Positions 53,446 to 62,870 of a stretch of 64,000 nt of DNA are shown piece after piece. The first letter of the stretch is position 1. The number at the start of each line of letters is the position of its first letter. Origin of the DNA: Symbiodinium natans (lineage: Eukaryota; Sar; Dinophyceae; Suessiales; Symbiodiniaceae); NCBI GenBank assembly GCA_905221605.1, contig CAJNDS010002203.1:300246-364245 (forward strand). Reading direction: 5' to 3'. The notes under the pieces are model-generated. The model had not been told where the DNA came from and searched no databases. It was given only the letters and a program-made list of their open reading frames with translations. Both the position numbers and the translations under genes were made by a program.

Positions 53446-54725
53446 TTTTTTTTGGTTTTGCGTGAGAATATTGTGGAGAATCCTGAAATATTTGTTTGGA
53501 TTTTATGTTCTTTTTGCTAATTTTAGCTTTTCGTGTAGCTTTTTGTGGGTTTTTGAGCGCTTGTGGCTTTTTTGTGCTTTCCCGTACTGCCATTCCTGCC
53601 TGAGCCCCCCCTTCCCTCTAAGAAAATTGTGCTTTTCTACGCTTTTCTATGCAAATTGTACTTTTCTAGGCATCGTATATTAAGAGTACTGTTTTTAAAG
53701 GGTACATGAATGGGTTAGTTTCATATTCAAGTAGCATGTAAAGAGCGTTTGAGCATTGGTTCTGCCCCCAAACCCCGCATTCCCATGCCCAGTACTATAG
53801 CCTTTACTGGGTGGATGGTCTGGTTCTTAGAAATTTGTGCTTTTCAAGGCTTTTCTATGTAAATTGTACTTGTCTAAGCAAACAATATATAAATTGTATT
53901 TCATTCGTGCGTAATTTGAATTAGTTTCTGTACCATTTACTGAGCATTATGCCTTATTCTGTGTATATTCAATAAATCTTGTACTCACCCAATAATAATT
54001 GAATATTCACTGACTGCTAGATTGGTAGAATCAGCATGTAATGAGTATCGCATGGTTGAGCAACATTTTGCCCAGTAGAAGCAATATTTGTCTGGAAACA
54101 GGTTTGTTGCCTAGAGTTATTTGCTTAAACAGCTGCTTTATTTATCTAGAGAGACTTTAAACCCCCCAAATCCAAACTTCACCAGAGGTTCTCCTGAAAA
54201 GCTTGCATTTGCGTTTGTGAATTTACTTGTGCTATGACCGTTGTGAGGCAACAGCTACTTTACTATGAGAATTGTGCATTTTAAAGCCTGTCTCTTTTTC
54301 AGGCATCGCGCATCAGTAGTCTTTAACAAGTACTTCAGTAGCATTGGTTTCAGTATTATGAAACTCAAACCGCTTCTATTTCAATTAGTGTCTAGTGCAT
54401 ACTTTAGTTGTACAAAAAACAGTCTTTTAAAGTTGAATTCATTTAGTCAATATTCAGCTATTTGCTAAGTGCTGCTGTTGTTAAACTCGCATAGGGCGAC
54501 TGTTTTGTGTAATATACATGTACTTTTTCATTCATGCGTAAAAACAAAGTACTTCAGTGGACTTTCCGTATGGTATTGGATCAATACTTTCAATACTTTG
54601 CCTTGCGAAGCTACAATTTATCCAATAAAGCAACATTCTGGACCCTTCGAAAGAACAAGTTGCCAAGATAAATTCACACATACCAACTACAAGCCAGCAT
54701 TGTCCTGTCAAGATTCAAAACATAG

Positions 54726-55202
54726 AGTAGCCCAATGCTGGCTTATCGGAGCCTGTGAGGTGGGTGTCCCAATTGTCCCAATAGCTGTCCTTCATTTCCC
54801 GGTGCTCAAATATGCAATTTTAGGAGTCGTTGTTCTGACTATACTAAGAAAAGCTGAAGCAAGGGTAGGTTATTGGGAGGGGGGACCGACACAGTTCCCA
54901 CAGGACGATCGCACTTGATGGGTCGTGCCTCTGGTCCTTTGAAATTTTGACCTGCTACTTGACCAACGAGTTCTCCGTCCTGTCCTCCTAGTTCACGAAC
55001 TAAGCCAGGTATAGACTCACCTGGGTATCTTGCCATAGCCCAAAACACTGGGATACTCACTTGCTCTGAAAAGCTGTTTCCATGTGATCAATGTGACCAA
55101 GGCCTGGGCATGAAGCGTGGTAGCACTTCATACATAGCATGTTCTCACATAACTAATGAAAAAGGCAATTTCATAATTAAGATGCGAGAGATCACCACCT
55201 GA
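54726..55202 (+). other. 159-codon frame interrupted only by TGA
   Basis: Between TAG at 54723-54725 and TGA at 55200-55202 the frame has four internal stops, all TGA, and no TAA or TAG. It is Cys- and Pro-rich at first (CPNCPNSCPSFPGAQ) and later contains a CxxC near TCSEKLFPCDQCDQGLG followed by an ACSH. It fills the right end of the right-hand AT-rich element. It could be a decayed gene, or a gene from a system that reads TGA as an amino acid. An overlapping standard-code frame (54469-54918) is less coding-like. Confidence 0.25.
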
Positions 55203-55321
55203 AGATTGAACGATAGTTATCAAGTACGAGAAAGTATAAAACAGAAAAAAGTGCACTCCCACAGTCCCCCCGGACTCTTTTTATAGGGCCCCAATTCCCT
55301 CATTCCCTGCGAACCAACAGT

Positions 55322-55493
55322 AAGCTTGTTGAAGCTAAGAGCTGGTTTCGGGCCCTTCGTTCAAGTCGCCATCAACGTGCCCTAAACCCTAAACCCTAAA
55401 CCCTAAACCCTAAACCCTAAACCCTAAACCCTAAACCCTAAACCCTAAACCCTAAACCCTAAGCCTGGCAATGAACGCGGCCAACCGCGCAGC
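55322..55493 (+). CDS. Two exons separated by a telomere-repeat intron
   Basis: After AACCAACAG the frame KLVEAKSWFRALRSSRHQR runs to 55378. The next 85 bases (55379-55463) are GC followed by CCTAAAC repeats and end in AAG. The frame then continues in phase 0 with PGNERGQPRS to donor AGCG|GTAGCT at 55493. This would be a GC-AG intron made almost only of telomere-like repeat. No family is recognised. Confidence 0.35.
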
Positions 55494-55706
55494 GGTAGCT
55501 GTCTCGCAGCCTGTGCTGTGACTGCTCACTGGCTCAATTGTCCTACAAACCCCTTGAGTCAACCCCGAGACGTAGTTTAGGGCTTAGGTTTAGGATTAGG
55601 GTTTAGGGTTGGTCCCAAAAACCCGACAAAAACTTCGAGAACGACCCTTAAACCTATAAGACCTAAACCCGAAACCTGGTGTTGGAAGCTCAACCATCAA
55701 ACTCAC

Positions 55707-55985
55707 TTGCCCAGGACACAGTACGGGCCGTTGGGGTCTGGGGGCAGGGTGTGGTGGGGGTGCGGGGGTTGAGGGGATGGGGGCGGGCGGGGGTGGGTGT
55801 ACCACTGGGCTAGAAGAAGCCCTAAGCACAAAACCCTCACTTTGGGCACCCTCAACCCTAAACCCCAAACCCCAAACCATAAACCATAAGGCATAAACCC
55901 TAAACCCAGCTGTCGCGAACTGGGGGCCTGCTGCCGACCCTCGCAGCCGTAAGTCTGCACAAAGGGCACCCGAGGAGGTGCGGTC
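55707..55985 (-). CDS. Two exon candidates
   Basis: Minus candidates are about 55985-55905 (VPFVQTYGCEGRQQAPSSRQ) and 55737-55707, a 31-nt exon between a long C-rich acceptor (CACCCTGCCCCCAG) and donor CAA|GTGAGT, reading PNGPYCVLGK. The PNGPYC block is weakly reminiscent of a C2-domain strand. A plus-strand alternative at about 55913-55949 (acceptor AACCCAG, donor GTAAGT) competes for the first exon. Confidence 0.25.
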
Positions 55986-56155
55986 TAAGCCTTGCTCAGT
56001 TCAGGCTTTAGGGAGTAGGATGTGAAGTCTAGGGTTTAGGGTTTAGGGTTTAGGGTTTAGGGTTTAGGGTTTAGGGTTTAGGGGACAGGATAAAGCGTGT
56101 TAAGTTGGAATTTACGGTTTTGGGCCAAAGTGTTGAGGGTGTTTGGGGACGGGGC

Positions 56156-56268
56156 TTATGGGCGTAGCTCCTCGGTGAAGGGTTTATAGGGGCTTAGGCA
56201 TGGGGCGTCTGGGACCTGTATGCAGGGATAGTACCCGAAAGCCTTTTCCACGACATCCCTTTCAGCCT
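56156..56268 (-). CDS. Terminal exon candidate
   Basis: After acceptor GCTGAAAG the frame reads DVVEKAFGYYPCIQVPDAPC and SPYKPFTEELRP, then TAA. A possible upstream exon at about 56645-56580 reads RCGQSIPQHLSLLKTRLK and ends at AAAG|GTTTAGG. Family unknown. Confidence 0.4.
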
Positions 56269-56362
56269 AAACCCTAAACCCTACAAAAACTCGCCAGGTC
56301 TACACAGCAAACCCCCTGAACCTTAAACTCTGAACCCTAAAACCTGAAACCCTAAACCTTGG

Positions 56363-56427
56363 GATGTTCCCCATTATACTAACAGTCCCTATTGATGACT
56401 GTTAGTATAAAGGGGAACATCCCAACC
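56363..56427. mobile_element. Minimal family C element (near-perfect hairpin)
   Basis: A 65-bp copy: TTGGGATGTTCCCCATTATA, then CTAACAGTC, a short loop, and the mirrored GACTGTTAG...GGGGAACATCCCAA. Nearly the whole element is inverted repeat. Confidence 0.8.
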
Positions 56428-56773
56428 CTAAACCTTAAACTTAAACCCTAAACCCTACAGTAGACCCTGAACCCCAAACCTTAAACCCTGAACCCTAAAC
56501 CTTAAACCCTAAACCTTAAACCCTAAACCCTAGACCCTGAACCCTAAACCCTAAACCTTAAACCCTAAACCCTAAACCTTTAAGCGTGTTTTGAGAAGAC
56601 TGAGGTGCTGCGGTATAGACTGCCCGCAGCGCGACCTCAAGGTGAAGCCCCCAAACCCTCAACCCTTAAGCCCTTCAACGCTAGAACCCTAAACCCTTCA
56701 ACCGCAATAACCCCCTCAAACCTCCCCCCCTCCCCCTCACCCAATACAAAATTCACAGGTTTAGGGGTTGTAG

Positions 56774-56849
56774 GGAGAAGCTTCGGTTACAAGACCCAGA
56801 GATAAGCACAATTAATCCTCAGTGCCCTCAGTGGACAAGCTCCCTATAA
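56774..56849 (+). CDS. Terminal exon candidate
   Basis: After GTTGTAG the frame reads EKLRLQDPEISTINPQCPQW to TAA. The upstream exon is not assigned. Natural composition but only one splice signal. Confidence 0.3.
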
Positions 56850-57119
56850 CCCGGTGTAACCCCTCCTCCGCCCCACCCCCCCCCCCACCCCCCGAACCAC
56901 ACCCCAGCAAAAAAAACAACCTTGTGCTTCAAAAAACCTCGAGCCCTAAAACCTAAACCAGAAACCCTGAACCCTTAAACCCTTAAACCCTCAAACCCTT
57001 AAACCCTTAAACCCTTAGACCCTTAAACCCTGAAACCCTTAAACCCCTAAACCCTGAAACCCTTAAACCCTGAAACCCTTAAACCCTTAACCCCCCTAAA
57101 CCCTAAACCCTAAACCCTA

Positions 57120-57340
57120 AACCCTAAACCCTAAACCCTAAACCCTAAACCCCCAAGGCAAAGAGACTGAGGCCCTGGCTGAGAAGCTCCATGGCCAAGA
57201 GTGGCAGGCCGATCGCTGCGGCCACCTCGCCTCTTGTCGCAAAGCGCATGGTGGTTTAGGGTTCAGGGTTTAGGTTTAGGGTTTAGGGTTTAGGGTTCAG
57301 GGTTTAGGTTTAGGGTTTAGGGTCAGTGTGTGGCAGCCTG
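57120..57340. repeat. CCCTAAA units then TTTAGGG units around a coding-like block
   Basis: CCCTAAA array 57085-57150, unique block 57151-57250, TTTAGGG-like 57252-57325. Confidence 0.8.
57155..57249 (+). CDS. Exon candidate, strand uncertain
   Basis: On plus, after CCCCCAAG, the segment reads TEALAEKLHGQEWQADRCGH and ends near a telomere-like donor. On minus it reads MRFATRGEVAAAIGLPLLAM and continues as a hydrophobic, signal-like peptide. Both are open over about 31 codons; plus is slightly preferred for its charged composition. Confidence 0.3.
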
Positions 57341-57344
57341 TGTC

Positions 57345-57477
57345 GGTGTGTGTCAGTGTCTCAGTGTCTCAGTGTCTCAGTGTCTCAGTGTCTCAGTGTC
57401 TCAGTGTCTCAGTGTCTCAGTGTCTCAGTGTCTCAGTGTCTCAGTGTCTCAGTGTGTCAGTGCGTCAGTGCGTGTGT

Positions 57478-57560
<83 letters not shown>
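57345..57560. repeat. GTGTCTCA octamer repeat followed by GT repeat
   Basis: About fourteen GTGTCTCA units (57345-57455) pass into about 42 GT units (57478-57560). Confidence 0.9.
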
Positions 57561-57562
<2 letters not shown>

Positions 57563-57629
57563 GGATTTGCCGCCTGCCAAGCAATTTAGGGTTTAGGGTT
57601 AAGGGTTTATGTTTCCCGGGCTTTTAGGG

Positions 57630-57886
57630 AGCGTCCCATTTTGCACTCCAGCCAGGCAAGGCGCAAGTGAGCTTCATCCAGTACAGCTTGGGACAACACA
57701 CCAAAGGCATAAACAAATCCTGCCCACCAAGCCCGCTGTTTCTATAGAACACGAAAAAAAGCCTAAGCCTTGAAAACCGTAACCTGGGAAACCAAAAGCC
57801 CCATAAGCCCTAGAATGAAACTTAACCACCAGAAGAATATGTACACCTGCATAACCCTTCAAACTGGTATCCAGCAAGGCATACGG
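57630..57886 (-). CDS. Two exons of a membrane protein, ABC-transporter-like
   Basis: Exon 57886-57847 (ALLDTSLKGYA) ends at GCAG|GTGTAC. A 105-nt intron ends in TTCTATAG, and the exon from 57741 continues in phase with RAWWAGFVYAFGVLSQAV and HLRLAWLECKMGRSLK. The hydrophobic helix followed by R...C+MGRSL recalls the first membrane domain of ABCC-type transporters (gene family known for GFxYAxxxxxxQ and VGMRxRxxL patterns), but this is a resemblance only. The 3' boundary is not found. Confidence 0.4.
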
Positions 57887-58179
57887 CTCATGCTTGGTTT
57901 AGGGCGTACATGCGGTGCATGGTTGTGGACCTTATATGGTTTTAGTTCTTTGGGGTGGGACTTTGGGACTTTAGGGGGTTGCAGTTTTAGGACTCATCGG
58001 GCTTTTATGTTTGTTCGGGACTTTTGGGGGCCTTCTGGGACTTGAGGGTTTTCTGGGGCTTGGGTGCTTGGAAACCCTGAGAGAGTCGTGGCGAGTATTA
58101 GGGAACCTTGGGTTACATGCCCCTACGCCCTAAACCCTCAATCCTAAACCATGTTCTGTTAACCCAGGACTACCCTAAA

Positions 58180-58285
58180 TCCTGAACCCTAACCCTAAAC
58201 CCTAAACCCTAAACCCTAAACCCTAAACCCTAAACCCTAAACCCTAAACCCTAAACCCTAAACCCTAAACCCTAAACCCTAAACC
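58180..58285 (-). repeat. CCCTAAA array
   Basis: About 14 perfect units, followed by a coding-like plus segment. Confidence 0.95.
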
Positions 58286-58850
58286 CCCCGGCAGCTCCCC
58301 AGGATGCACCTTGCAAGTCCCGGCAGAAGACCAAGACATCCTATCAGCTGGGACCCAGTAAACCCTTAAGGCCCCTTAAGGGTTAGGCAAACCCTTTGAA
58401 AGGGTTTAGGGTTTAGGGTTTAGGGTTTAGGGTTTAGGGTTTAGGGTTTAGGGATTAGGGTTTAGGGTTTAGGTTACCCTTTAACAACTTGAACCGTTTT
58501 AAACCCTTTCAACCCCAAAACCGCAGATGTATATAAGAGGCGCCAGAATTGCTGGGGCCATGCTGGGGGCCTATATTTTTCAACCCAGGATACGGCGCCT
58601 TTCTGCACCATCCTGTACCTCAAACCCAAACCCTAAACCCAGGCTCTCCACAACAAGGCTCCTCCAGGATGAAATGCTAACGGGCGTTAAGGCAAAGCCC
58701 AGACGCCATGCGGAAAAAACCGAGGTTGCAAACACGTTTATACCTGCCCAGAGAGCCCAGGACACCGTAGTCATTGCACCTCAAACACGCCCTGGCAAAG
58801 AAAGGCAAGTGGAGGCGCAAGGCCTCACATGCTCAAGTTACTTAACCTAG
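58284..58850 (+). CDS. Plus-strand exon candidates
   Basis: Segment 58284-58362 reads CTLQVPAEDQDILSAGTQ to TAA. The frame 58627-58850 reads RLLQDEMLTGVKAKPRRHAE and RPGKERQVEAQGLTCSSYLT to TAA. The minus strand of the latter is also open and hydrophobic. Grouping is by proximity only. Family unknown. Confidence 0.25.
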
Positions 58851-58874
58851 GTTACGTAGGACTCCTACTTCAAA

Positions 58875-59310
58875 CTAAGCCACAGACTCCCATAATGTGG
58901 TGAGGAACCCTTTGCGGCGCCGACCGTGACTAGGTGGAACACGCTGAGACCAAGGAGCCTTCCTTTCTCCCCAAAAGCATCTTACTTTACGGGGCATACG
59001 GAGGGACCCCCTAGAAGGGACCCTGAATCTTATTCCCCTATATAACCCCTACATATACCTCAATTCTCCAGAAGAGTAAACCTTCTCAAGGCCCTAGATT
59101 CCTAAGCAGCCCCTAAATCGCACTTATAAGGGTCCCCCCTTTAGTCCCTCGATTGCTTGAACTCAGACTCACAAAAAATGACCCTAAACGCTGGAGGGTG
59201 GAACGTGGGGTCCAAAAAGGCTATGCTGTCAGGGGACATGCTCCCCAAACGGTGTCTGCGCGCCCCACAAAACAGACATGCAAAACTTTGGGGTCATAAG
59301 GTGTACCTGT
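58875..59310 (-). CDS. Two minus-strand exon candidates
   Basis: Exon 59310-59221 follows a strong acceptor (AGTTTTCATTTCAG) and reads TPYDPKVLHVCFVGRADTVW to TAG. About 58973-58875 reads RKAPWSQRVPPSHGRRRKGF and TTLWESVA to TAG. Each ends in a stop, so they may be two gene ends, or the stops may lie beyond unrecognised donors. Family unknown. Confidence 0.35.
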
Positions 59311-59576
59311 CTGAAATGAAAACTCTAAACACTTATGAGCCCTTTCACCACCATCAATCCTTACAAGCCCTGACAAGCCCGAAACCCCAAACCGCCAAAA
59401 ATGCACCAACAAACCCCTGCAAGCCCCAAGCCCCTCGATCCTAAACCCACATCCTGGCAACTGCATCATGCCAGACTCCCACCCTTTTCAAACCCGAAAC
59501 CCTACCTGAACCCTAAACCCTAAACCCTAAACCCTAAACCCTAAACCCCAAACCCTAAACCCTAAACCCTCCTCAG

Positions 59577-59623
59577 GCACAGTAGGCGGCAGCACCAAGC
59601 GAAGGAGTTTTTGCAGCTCCCAG
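59577..59623 (+). CDS. Short internal exon candidate
   Basis: A 47-nt segment between CCTCCTCAG and CAG|GTTGGG reads TVGGSTKRRSFCSSQ. Both splice signals are good, but the minus strand is open too. Confidence 0.2.
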
Positions 59624-60342
59624 GTTGGGGCCGGGCCAGATCTTGACAAGTCTTGGGTTTAGGGTTTACGGTTTACGGTTTAGGGTTTAGGGTTTAGGGT
59701 TTGGGGTTTGGGGTTTGGGGTTTAGGGTTTAGGGTTTAGGGTTTAGGGTTTAGGGTTTAGAGTTTAGGGTTTAGGAAGGGCTGGGAAGGGCAGGGTCTAC
59801 CTGGGGTTCTATTTACCTACATTTTTGGGGGGGTGGTGCCCTATACTTTTTGCAGAGTTTGGGAGCCACAGGTTTCTTAGAAGGGGTTGGGAAGGGCTTT
59901 AGAGCTTACCAGGGTTTAGCAGAAGGGTGTATGAAGGGTCAGAAGGCTTGTGATTCAAAAGGGTTTGGGGTCTGTAAGGAGTTAGAAGGGTTTGGAATGG
60001 CTGATAACGGCGAAGGGCTCAGGACCGAACCTAAACCCTAAACCGTAAACCCTACACCCTAAACCCCAAAACAAAAACAACGAATAGCATCGCTGCAGGG
60101 GCCCGACCTCTGGATATGCTGCTGAGAAACCTAAACCCGAAACCCGTTAAAAACCAAACATGATGACTGCCACCCTAAACCCTAAAGCGTAAACCCTGAA
60201 TCCTAAACCCTAAACCCTAAACTGCCCTAAACCCTAAACCCTAAACCCTAACCTAAACCCTAAGCCCTAAGCCCTAAGCCCTAAGCCCTAAACCCTAAAC
60301 CCTAAACCCTAAACCCCGAAATCCTAACCCTAAAGCCTAAAC

Positions 60343-61832
60343 CCTTACCCCTTTTTTTAGGAGGGACTGCAGTGGCGATCTGCCCTAATACCCCTAAACT
60401 GCAGAACTCCGATGTGTCTCCGCCTTGGCTCAGCCGACGGGTCTTGCGCGTTCGCGGCCCCGATGGTGGGCGCAGCCATCCCAAGAAAAGTGCAACAGGG
60501 TTTCTTGCCATCCAATAGGGTTTAGGGTTTAGGGTTTAGGGTTTAGGGTTTAGGGTTTAGGGTTTAGGGTCAGTGTTGTTATAACAGGGTTGTCTCTGGG
60601 TCCTAGTCCTTCCTGCATAAAGAGGTATCAATAAACTATGGAACATACCTGTACAGATTAAACAAGGCCCCCTTTATGAGCTGTTTGGTTCTCCAATGTC
60701 GGGCGATGAGGGTTGGGGCGTGAGCCTCGTCTGTCCAACAGCTTTGCCGACAAAAGTGCAAGCTCAAGGGGTGGTGCGCAAGCGAACCAGAGAACAACCC
60801 CACCTTCCCCAGACGTGGGGTTGAGAAACCCTAAACTTTAGGGTTCGGCAGTTCGGCCCTACGGGCAAACCCACCACTTGTCGACGTTCCCCCCCAAGGC
60901 CGGCAGTCCAAATTCCTGTACATATGTATATGAAAGGGACATATTGGGAGACTCCCCGAGCTCAGGGCTTTTACTTGGGCCGACAAGCCCTAAACCCTAA
61001 ACCCTAAAACCCTAAACCCTAAACCCTAAACCCTAAACCCTAAACCCTAAACCCTAAACCCTAAACCCTAAACCCTAAACCCTAAACCCTAACTAAACCC
61101 TAAACCCCAAACCCTAAAGATGCATCCTGGGTACCGCCATGGGGTCCTTGGCAAAACCTCAGAGTCGTCCTGACCCAAGTCCCACAGCATACCGTACCCT
61201 GGGTTTAGGGTTTAGGGTTTAGGGTTTAGGGTTTAGGGTTTAGGGTTTAGGGTTTAGGGTTTAGGGCTAAGGGCCCTAAACCCTCCTAAAACCCCTAGAA
61301 CCCTAAACTCTCCTAAACACTCCTGTAGCCCTACACCCTCCTAAATACCTCTCTAACCCTAAAGCCTCCTAAAACCATGGGCCTGAAAGTCGAAAGTCGA
61401 AAGGGCTAGGTCGGAGAATACGTCTCCAAGCTATCTCAACGTGCAGCCACGGCTCCACCTGAGCTGCCGCTTGCCTGAACCAAGCCCCAGAGCAGGCTTT
61501 GGGTTTAGGGTTTAGGGTTTAGGGTTTAGGGTTTAGGGTTTAGGGTTTAGGCTTTAGGGTTTACATCCTCAAGACCTGCAGCCTCTCGATCCCAATTCAA
61601 CCGACAAATGCCCGACAACTTTTGCCACAACATATCTCGAAGATTTGTGGGTGCAACTCGGTTGAGGGTTTAGCGTGGGTCCCCGGTAGTGTTGGTTGAA
61701 GGCAGCCTAACGGCAATTATGTGCGTCGTTCTGGGACCCCGTTCTTCGTGTCCTCATCGTCTATAGGGTCCAACAAGAGGGTAACGCTTCGGGTGTAGCC
61801 GCTCGGCGCCGTTGGGCAGGTGGGGTCTCCAT
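60343..61832 (-). CDS. Cluster of minus-strand exons (unknown protein)
   Basis: In coding order: about 61832-61723 (GYTRSVTLLLDPIDDEDTKN), about 61668-61567 (NLRDMLWQKLSGICRLNWDR, donor GAT|GTAAAC), about 61497-61375 (WFRQAAAQVEPWLHVEIAWR), 61198-61116 (MLWDLGQDDSEVLPRTPWRY), about 60965-60848 (CPFHIHMYRNLDCRPWGG), about 60818-60670 (PLELALLSAKLLDRRGS) and 60511-60343 (ARNPVALFLGWLRPPSGPRT, donor GTAAGG). Each is open in one natural-looking frame, without ATG, between telomere-like tracts. The last has its own ATG and could be a new start. Phases between them were not tested. Confidence 0.4.
60980..61115 (-). repeat. CCCTAAA array
   Basis: About 17 units with two single-base slips; directly downstream (plus coordinates) is the minus exon 61198-61116. 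Confidence 0.95.
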
Positions 61833-61961
61833 TTAGCGTTCTAACACCCTAAACCCTAAACCCTAAACCACTTAGAGATGGCTAAGAAACGAGGGTGAGA
61901 AGGGGCTTTGCCGTGTGGATGCAGGGTTTAGGGAGGTGGGACTTGCGGGAATCTTTCTAGG

Positions 61962-62110
61962 AGTGAATGCTTTTCCTTATGTCCGCAGCCACAGCTTTTG
62001 CGCTCAGTGCCACCACTGCTTCCCTTCCTCCGACGAAATTCTGCCCGCTTTCAGTGTTCGTCATACAAAAGATGAGGCAATATGGGCAGTAGAGAACTGC
62101 AGCCCACACA
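61962..62110 (+). CDS. Exon candidate with CxxC-x2-C motif
   Basis: After TTTCTAG the frame reads RSHSFCAQCHHCFPSSDEIL and HTKDEAIWAVENC. The cysteine spacing suggests a small zinc-binding knot. It runs on into telomere-like repeat. Family unknown. Confidence 0.35.
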
Positions 62111-62224
62111 CGCCCTTACCCTTAACCCTAAAGCCTAAAGCCTAAACACTAAACCCTAAACCCTGAATCCTAAACCCTAAACCCTACCCGCATTCTGGAC
62201 AGGAGGCTTTAAGGGCATCATCTA

Positions 62225-62290
62225 CAGCCAAGCAGCTGCTGGCGCACCTGAACGTAGCGCTCGGCTTGTATCACCTGTAGGTTGACTCCC
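62225..62290 (-). CDS. Exon candidate
   Basis: One minus frame reads QGVNLQVIQAERYVQVRQQL. An overlapping frame reads CLAVDDALKASCPECG and ends at a GTAGGG donor at about 62188. Which is used is unclear; a short intron or frameshift could join them. Confidence 0.25.
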
Positions 62291-62469
62291 TGTCTCTGGG
62301 GGTTTAGGGTTTAGGGTTTAGGGTTTAGGGATTGGTGTCAGGTTTGGGGTTTGGGGCTTAGGGCTTAGGGTTTAGGGTTTGGGGTTTGGGGTTTGGGGCT
62401 TAGGGTTTGGGGTTTGGGGCTTGGGGTTTGGGGCTTGGGGTTTGGGGCTTGGGGTTTGGGGTGTTGAGG

Positions 62470-62616
62470 ATGCCATTCTTGCACCTTTTTGCTGAAGCAG
62501 AGGGAGCGCCCGGGAACCGAAACAGAGGAAGAACGTTCAAGGCGATGGATGTGCACAGGATCGCATCCTTGGCACTCCCCGAACCCGAGACATTAAGAGA
62601 CCGCTTGCAAGACTGA
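62470..62616 (+). CDS. Small ORF or terminal exon, 48 residues
   Basis: An ATG at 62470 opens a frame to TGA at 62614-62616 reading MPFLHLFAEAEGAPGNRNRG and ending LRDRLQD. It follows a TTTGGGG-type array directly. It could be an exon rather than a complete gene. No family is recognised. Confidence 0.4.
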   Translation: MPFLHLFAEAEGAPGNRNRGRTFKAMDVHRIASLALPEPETLRDRLQD

Positions 62617-62687
62617 GCTAGATGAGACCATCTTTGTTTGCCACCGGGGCTGAGAGTTTTGGGATAGCGAATGTAATGTAAGAGCCT

Positions 62688-62772
62688 AATTGTAATAGGG
62701 TTTTGTGGATCATTATAATGATTTTATAAAGGGGCCATAAGGGAATATTGTTAGGAATCATTCCGACCCCTA
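62688..62772. mobile_element. Family D element between coding-like segments
   Basis: Shares TTGTAATAGGGTTTTGTGG, TTTATAAAGGGGCC and GGGAATATTGTTAGGAA with the other D copies. The coding-like frame on minus abuts it. Confidence 0.6.
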
Positions 62773-62784
62773 CAGTAGTTTCGG

Positions 62785-62870
62785 CGGCTTTTGCCTTGGA
62801 GGGCCCTAAACACTGAGAGCCCGCACCTGCGTCTTGTACCTTGGCTGCAGTCTGTGAAGCTAAGTTTAGG
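62785..62870 (-). CDS. Exon candidate next to a family D element
   Basis: The frame reads SQTAAKVQDAGAGSQCLGPS and KAKAAETTVG, then runs directly into the family D element at 62688-62772; the same frame stays open on the far side of the element (PKLSAPVANKDG). This layout suggests an insertion within coding sequence. Family unknown. Confidence 0.35.

Larger units (their letters stand above)
53085..55277. mobile_element. Right AT-rich element with the same terminal repeats
   Basis: The left end CGGGGGACTGTGGGAGTGCA is mirrored by AGTGCACTCCCACAGTCCCC at 55250-55270. The junction with the left element is ACTCCAAAA. The interior has a large hairpin (53208-53445), a repeated 60-bp motif (AATTGTGCTTTTCT, at 53625, 53830 and 54270) and the TGA-only frame 54726-55202. 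Confidence 0.7.

Noticed and set aside
53372-53683. Plus and minus frames of 73-100 codons in the right AT-rich element
   Set aside because: Phe/Trp-rich or Lys-rich composition reflects the T-rich arms; no conserved feature.
57326-57627. Frames of Cys-Val and Ser-Gln-Cys-Leu repeats
   Set aside because: Produced by the GTGTCTCA and GT repeats in three frames.
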